Shown: one piece after another, positions 5,509 to 7,891 of the stretch
How the letters are laid out: each line of letters starts with the position of its first letter
How positions within the stretch are numbered: position 1 is the first letter of the stretch
DNA from: CAZWZG01 sp964638245
Lineage (GTDB): Bacteria > Pseudomonadota > Alphaproteobacteria > Rhodobacterales > Rhodobacteraceae
NCBI GenBank assembly: GCA_964638245.1
Contig: CAZWZG010000147.1
Coordinates: 1 to 7,891, forward strand
Direction of reading: 5' to 3'
Length of the DNA stretch: 7,891 nucleotides
The notes under the pieces: generated by a model
What the model saw: only the letters and a program-made list of their open reading frames with translations
Database searches by the model: none
Told to the model about the DNA's origin: nothing
Translations under genes and position numbers: made by a program

Positions 5509-6105
5509 ATGAGCAACCCAGCGATGCAGATCAGGCCGCCCGCGAGGGCCGACGCGCCAAGCCGCTACCACACGCGCGCAGCGATACCCGCCGACGTGGA
5601 AGAGCGCTTCCTCGGCGCCCTGGCCGAGTTCGGCCAGGTGACCTACGCCGCGAACGTGTCGGGCATGGCCAGGCGCTCGCTCTACGAGCGGAGGCGGCGG
5701 GACGAGGGCTTCGCCGCCGCGTGGGACGACGCGGTCGAGGCCTTCGAGGAGACGCTGACGCAGCGCGTCATCGCGACCGCCCTGCACATGGGCACTGGCC
5801 GGTGGGTGGCTGCGACCGACCCGGTGACCGGCGAGCCAGAGCTCGACGATGACTTCGAGCCGCTCATGCGGTTCGACTGCTCCAACGTGGACCCGCGGAT
5901 CGCCGTGAAGCTCATGTCCCTGCGCATGCGCGACCTGAACGCCAGGACGACGCCCCTGGTCGCCTTTCAGAACAACAACTACGCCGCGCCCGCCGAGGTC
6001 CGGCGGGGCGAGCCACTGGACCTGGACGCGCTCAAAGCAGAGATGGACCTTGGCGGCGTCGAGGACGCCGAGGTGCTGGAGGACGAGGACGGGCATGATG
6101 ACTAG
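5509..6105 (+). CDS. Terminase small-subunit-like HTH protein
   Basis: Encodes 198 aa. Residues ~30-75 form a homeodomain-like HTH with the pattern seen in many phage small terminases: FLGALAEFGQVTYAANVSG, then MARRSLYERRRRDEGFAAAW. Residues 76-95 are a helix (AVEAFEETLTQRVIATALHM), and RFDCSNVDPRIAVKLMSLR (121-139) resembles the segment after which these proteins oligomerise. The tail is strongly acidic (EDAEVLEDEDGHDD), a likely contact region. Small terminases recognise phage DNA and feed it to the large subunit; in satellites such as PICIs a TerS redirects a helper's packaging machinery to satellite DNA. No large terminase follows in the window. The start has GGAG seven bases upstream (5498-5501). 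The end overlaps the next gene by 11 bases. An ordinary HTH regulator is the alternative. Confidence 0.72.
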   Translation: MSNPAMQIRPPARADAPSRYHTRAAIPADVEERFLGALAEFGQVTYAANVSGMARRSLYERRRRDEGFAAAWDDAVEAFEETLTQRVIATALHMGTGRWVAATDPVTGEPELDDDFEPLMRFDCSNVDPRIAVKLMSLRMRDLNARTTPLVAFQNNNYAAPAEVRRGEPLDLDALKAEMDLGGVEDAEVLEDEDGHDD

Positions 6106-6760
6106 GACGGTGTTGCTGTTCGAGGACGGGACCGCCCTGGTGGACGGCATCGAGGCGGACGCGCTCGGCGACGCCGGAGGATTGCCCTTCCTGTCGGAGC
6201 GGGCGAGGCTCTCCGCCGCAAGGGCGGCGCTCGCGGACGACGACCGGGAGGCCGCCGAGGCCGTGTCGGCGCGGGGCGTGGTATCGCCCTCGGACGAGGA
6301 CGCCGTGACCGTGACCTTCGTCGCGCCCCCGGACTGGGACGGCCTCGGGGACGCGCTCTGGGACCCCGTATCGGGCGCCGCCCACGCCGTGTTCCACGAG
6401 GCCACGATGCTGGTGGACGGCGCGGCAGTCAGGGGGTGCGTCGGCCTGCCCTTCCAGGACGCAGCCGCGCGCCGCGAGTGTGCGGCCTGGTGCCTCCGCA
6501 ACGGGCTAGAGCACGTCGCCCTGCGCGTCAGCAGGACGCCGGTCGGGGGTGAGGCCCCGCACTGCACCTGGCCGGACCTGGACCTGGACACCGCCGATCG
6601 GTTCGACCGCCCCCCGCCCGAATGCGACGACATCGGGGAGCCCGCGCTTGGCGAAACGTCCGACGTGGCTGCCGAGGGGAACGTACAGGGCGCCGGAGTG
6701 CCTGAACGTGCGGGCTGCCCCGAACTCTACGGAGAGGTTCTCCACGTGCCAGGTAAGTGA
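6095..6760 (+). CDS. Hypothetical acidic protein, 221 aa
   Basis: I do not recognise this protein. It starts at ATGATG inside the end of the terminase-like gene (6095 or 6098; GGAGG at 6078-6082 and GAGG at 6085-6088 are upstream), so it is probably translationally coupled. It is acidic throughout. The N-terminal ~20 residues (TRTVLLFEDGTALVDG) look like two beta strands, followed by a charged Ala-rich helix (34-60), strands around VTVTFVAPP (71-79), a repeat of the ATMLVDG pattern near 103-109, and a helix with ECAAWCLRNGLEHVAL (128-143). Residues after ~160 are Asp/Pro/Gly-rich and probably disordered. There is no signal peptide or membrane segment. Its place next to the terminase-like gene suggests a packaging, capsid-related or accessory role, but nothing in the sequence proves it. 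The stop overlaps the next start as GTGA. Confidence 0.65.
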   Translation: MMTRTVLLFEDGTALVDGIEADALGDAGGLPFLSERARLSAARAALADDDREAAEAVSARGVVSPSDEDAVTVTFVAPPDWDGLGDALWDPVSGAAHAVFHEATMLVDGAAVRGCVGLPFQDAAARRECAAWCLRNGLEHVALRVSRTPVGGEAPHCTWPDLDLDTADRFDRPPPECDDIGEPALGETSDVAAEGNVQGAGVPERAGCPELYGEVLHVPGK

Positions 6761-7179
6761 CGGCGAGTCACCCGTCCCGCTGCGGTTCCTTAAACCCCTT
6801 TGGTTCCAGTCGCTTGCAGGGTGGTCGAGGCACGGCCCGGCGGCGGGCCCGAAACGACGGCGTACACGCTGGCATCGCGGCCGTGCGAATACGCGGCATC
6901 CTCCGCCGCATGACCCATACCCGTCATCCACCCGACCGCGAGCTGGCCTTCCGCAAGTGGCTCTCAATGACCGAGGCCAGACACGGGCCACTGGACCTAA
7001 CCCCCCTCGATACAGTCAGGGCGGTCCGATCGCGCCTCTACCCGAACGAGACCCGGAGGGAGCTGATTGCTCTCCTCAGGCTTGCGGCCGGCCTGAGCGT
7101 CATCGACTTCAGAGGTGAGGCGACCGTGGTGTCACGGGCAACTTGGGCAAGGCTTTCCTCGGCCGGGCGAAGTGAATGA
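6757..7179 (+). CDS. Hypothetical protein, up to 140 aa, start uncertain
   Basis: Unrecognised protein. The frame opens at GTG 6757, overlapping the previous stop as GTGA, which fits the overlap style of this operon. The first ~50 residues are Arg/Gly-rich and look less protein-like than the rest, and a GC-rich hairpin (6834-6849) lies within them. The alternative start is ATG 6910, giving 89 aa, but it has no visible ribosome binding site. The more credible part, residues 52-140, is basic and helical: ELAFRKWLSMTEARHGPLDL, then RAVRSRLYPNETRRELIALL and a final RATWARLSSAGRSE. It might be a small helical DNA-binding or structural protein; no family is evident. Its stop overlaps the next start as ATGA (7176-7179). 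Confidence 0.55.
   Translation: MTASHPSRCGSLNPFGSSRLQGGRGTARRRARNDGVHAGIAAVRIRGILRRMTHTRHPPDRELAFRKWLSMTEARHGPLDLTPLDTVRAVRSRLYPNETRRELIALLRLAAGLSVIDFRGEATVVSRATWARLSSAGRSE
6834..6849 (+). repeat. GC-only hairpin
   Basis: GGCCCG (6834-6839) and CGGGCC (6844-6849) pair around the loop GCGG. No U-run follows, so it is not a typical terminator. It lies in the doubtful N-terminal part of the reading frame from 6757 and might modulate translation of the downstream ATG at 6910. Confidence 0.35.
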
Positions 7180-7685
7180 CCTCAATACGTGAGGCCCTGC
7201 TCGGGAGCCGGACCAAGCGCCAGGCCGCAGAGCGACTGGGTAAGCACGCATCCTGCATCAACTGTTCCGTCCGAGAGGACCCGGAGCTGGTCTCCCTTTG
7301 GCGGGCACTCCCCGCCGACGGCGCGTACTCCGGGCGCTCGGCCGGTCTGCCGAGGAGCGTGCCCAACCAGGCGGAGTGCGACGCGCTCCTGGCAGAGGCG
7401 GCTGACGACCTCACCCGCGCCGGGCACCCCGTCGACCCCGCAAACCCCCAGCGCCACGACGCCGTCCGGCTCCTGCTGGCGGTCTATGCGATCACCGGCA
7501 CGCTTAGCCTACAGCGCGGCTGGGTGCGATCGCTGATGACAACGCTCACGGCCGCCGGGCACGGCCGGCCCTCCTCGAAGGGCGTCAGGTGGTACCGCTA
7601 CACGCTGGCCAATGACCCGTGGCTGTTCGCGGAGGTGCCGGGGGTGGATCGCGAGCTGCTGGCGGACCTCGCCGGCCGCGGCTGA
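7176..7685 (+). CDS. Hypothetical protein with a possible N-terminal HTH, 169 aa
   Basis: Encodes 169 aa and starts at an ATG overlapping the preceding stop (ATGA). Residues ~3-45 could be a homeodomain-like HTH: REALLGSRTKRQAAERLGKH, then CINCSVREDPELVSLWRAL, similar in style to phage terminase-associated HTH modules. Residues 46-65 are a Gly/Pro linker. Two helices follow (68-83 and 93-107), then LSLQRGWVRSLMTTLTAAGH and a short aromatic segment KGVRWYRYTLANDPWLF. The paired cysteines (28 and 31) do not make a full zinc site. I know no family for the whole protein; DNA binding is an inference from the N-terminus. It is the last gene of the overlapping set; a 114-bp gap follows. Confidence 0.65.
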   Translation: MTSIREALLGSRTKRQAAERLGKHASCINCSVREDPELVSLWRALPADGAYSGRSAGLPRSVPNQAECDALLAEAADDLTRAGHPVDPANPQRHDAVRLLLAVYAITGTLSLQRGWVRSLMTTLTAAGHGRPSSKGVRWYRYTLANDPWLFAEVPGVDRELLADLAGRG

Positions 7686-7799
7686 AATCCCGGCCGACGC
7701 GCCACCGTTTCCCGGGAGGGCTGAAACGCTGGTCTACGAAGCCGTGTTGAGCCTCGCACGATGCGCGAGAACCGGGGACGGAGCTTAGGAGACCTACAC

Positions 7800-7891
7800 A
7801 TGTTCGAGAGAGCCAGGGAGCTGGTGCTGGCCGACAGGGCCAAGGCGCGGAAGGCGCTGACCGACGAGATCAGGCGGGCCGAGCGCGACGA
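7800..7891 (+). CDS. Start of an unknown gene, cut by the window end
   Basis: An ATG at 7800 preceded by AGGAG (7787-7791) at eight bases spacing opens a frame that stays open for the remaining 30 codons. The visible protein is highly charged and helical (starting MFERARELVLADRAKARKAL, then alternating acidic and basic residues), as in an N-terminal coiled coil. The frame and ribosome binding site support a real gene; the function cannot be told from this much. Confidence 0.6.
   Translation, partial: MFERARELVLADRAKARKALTDEIRRAERD

Noticed and set aside
5279..5512. 77-aa plus-strand ORF between the origin and the terminase-like gene
   Set aside because: GTG start without a ribosome binding site and an Arg/Pro/Gly-rich composition typical of chance frames in GC-rich DNA.
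5458..6633. Long minus-strand ORF of 391 aa
   Set aside because: It lies antisense to two genes with good starts and a recognisable HTH; its Ser/Ala/Arg-rich low-complexity product is typical of antisense frames in GC-rich DNA.
6834..6849. Intrinsic terminator after the 221-aa gene
   Set aside because: The stem is good but no U-run follows, and the overlapping GTGA start argues for continued transcription.

Overview
The window looks like the integrase-proximal part of an integrated mobile element in a high-GC bacterium. It is most like a small phage satellite or a stripped-down prophage. Its protein types (a prim-pol fused to a DUF5906-like superfamily 3 helicase, a short terminase-small-subunit-like HTH protein, AlpA/excisionase-like HTH proteins) are common in Alphaproteobacteria, so I lean that way with low confidence. 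Every convincing gene is on the plus strand. No divergent repressor, large terminase, portal, capsid, tail or lysis gene is visible.

Layout: bases 1-55 are the 3' half of a tRNA-Leu(UAA) gene on the minus strand, the expected attachment site. A leader with inverted repeats follows, then a tyrosine integrase (197-1342). Next come two small regulatory blocks: an excisionase-like HTH gene (1458-1694) overlapping an unknown gene (1691-2092), then a leader with a strong dyad (2209-2239), a second excisionase-like HTH gene (2285-2539) and a 52-aa ORF (2536-2694). The small ORF overlaps the start of a large replication gene (2687-4956), which a run of 27 Ns (3774-3800) interrupts. The two halves are in different frames only because the gap length is nominal.

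Bases 4957-5508 are non-coding. They hold an ordered set of 8-bp repeats, TGACRCTT: plus-oriented on the left (4947-5040), mainly minus-oriented on the right (5154-5179), with a 9-bp inverted repeat between the clusters. Placed directly after the primase-helicase gene, this is a good candidate for the replication origin.

Downstream is a tight operon: a terminase-small-subunit-like gene (5509-6105), then three unrecognised genes (6095-6760, 6757-7179, 7176-7685) linked by short overlaps, and the start of another unknown gene at 7800 that runs off the window.

Proposed working model (inference): the integrase and HTH proteins control integration and excision, the prim-pol/helicase acts on the iteron origin, and the terminase-like protein directs packaging, possibly into a helper phage. 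The unknown genes after it are where satellites often carry helper-interference or accessory functions.
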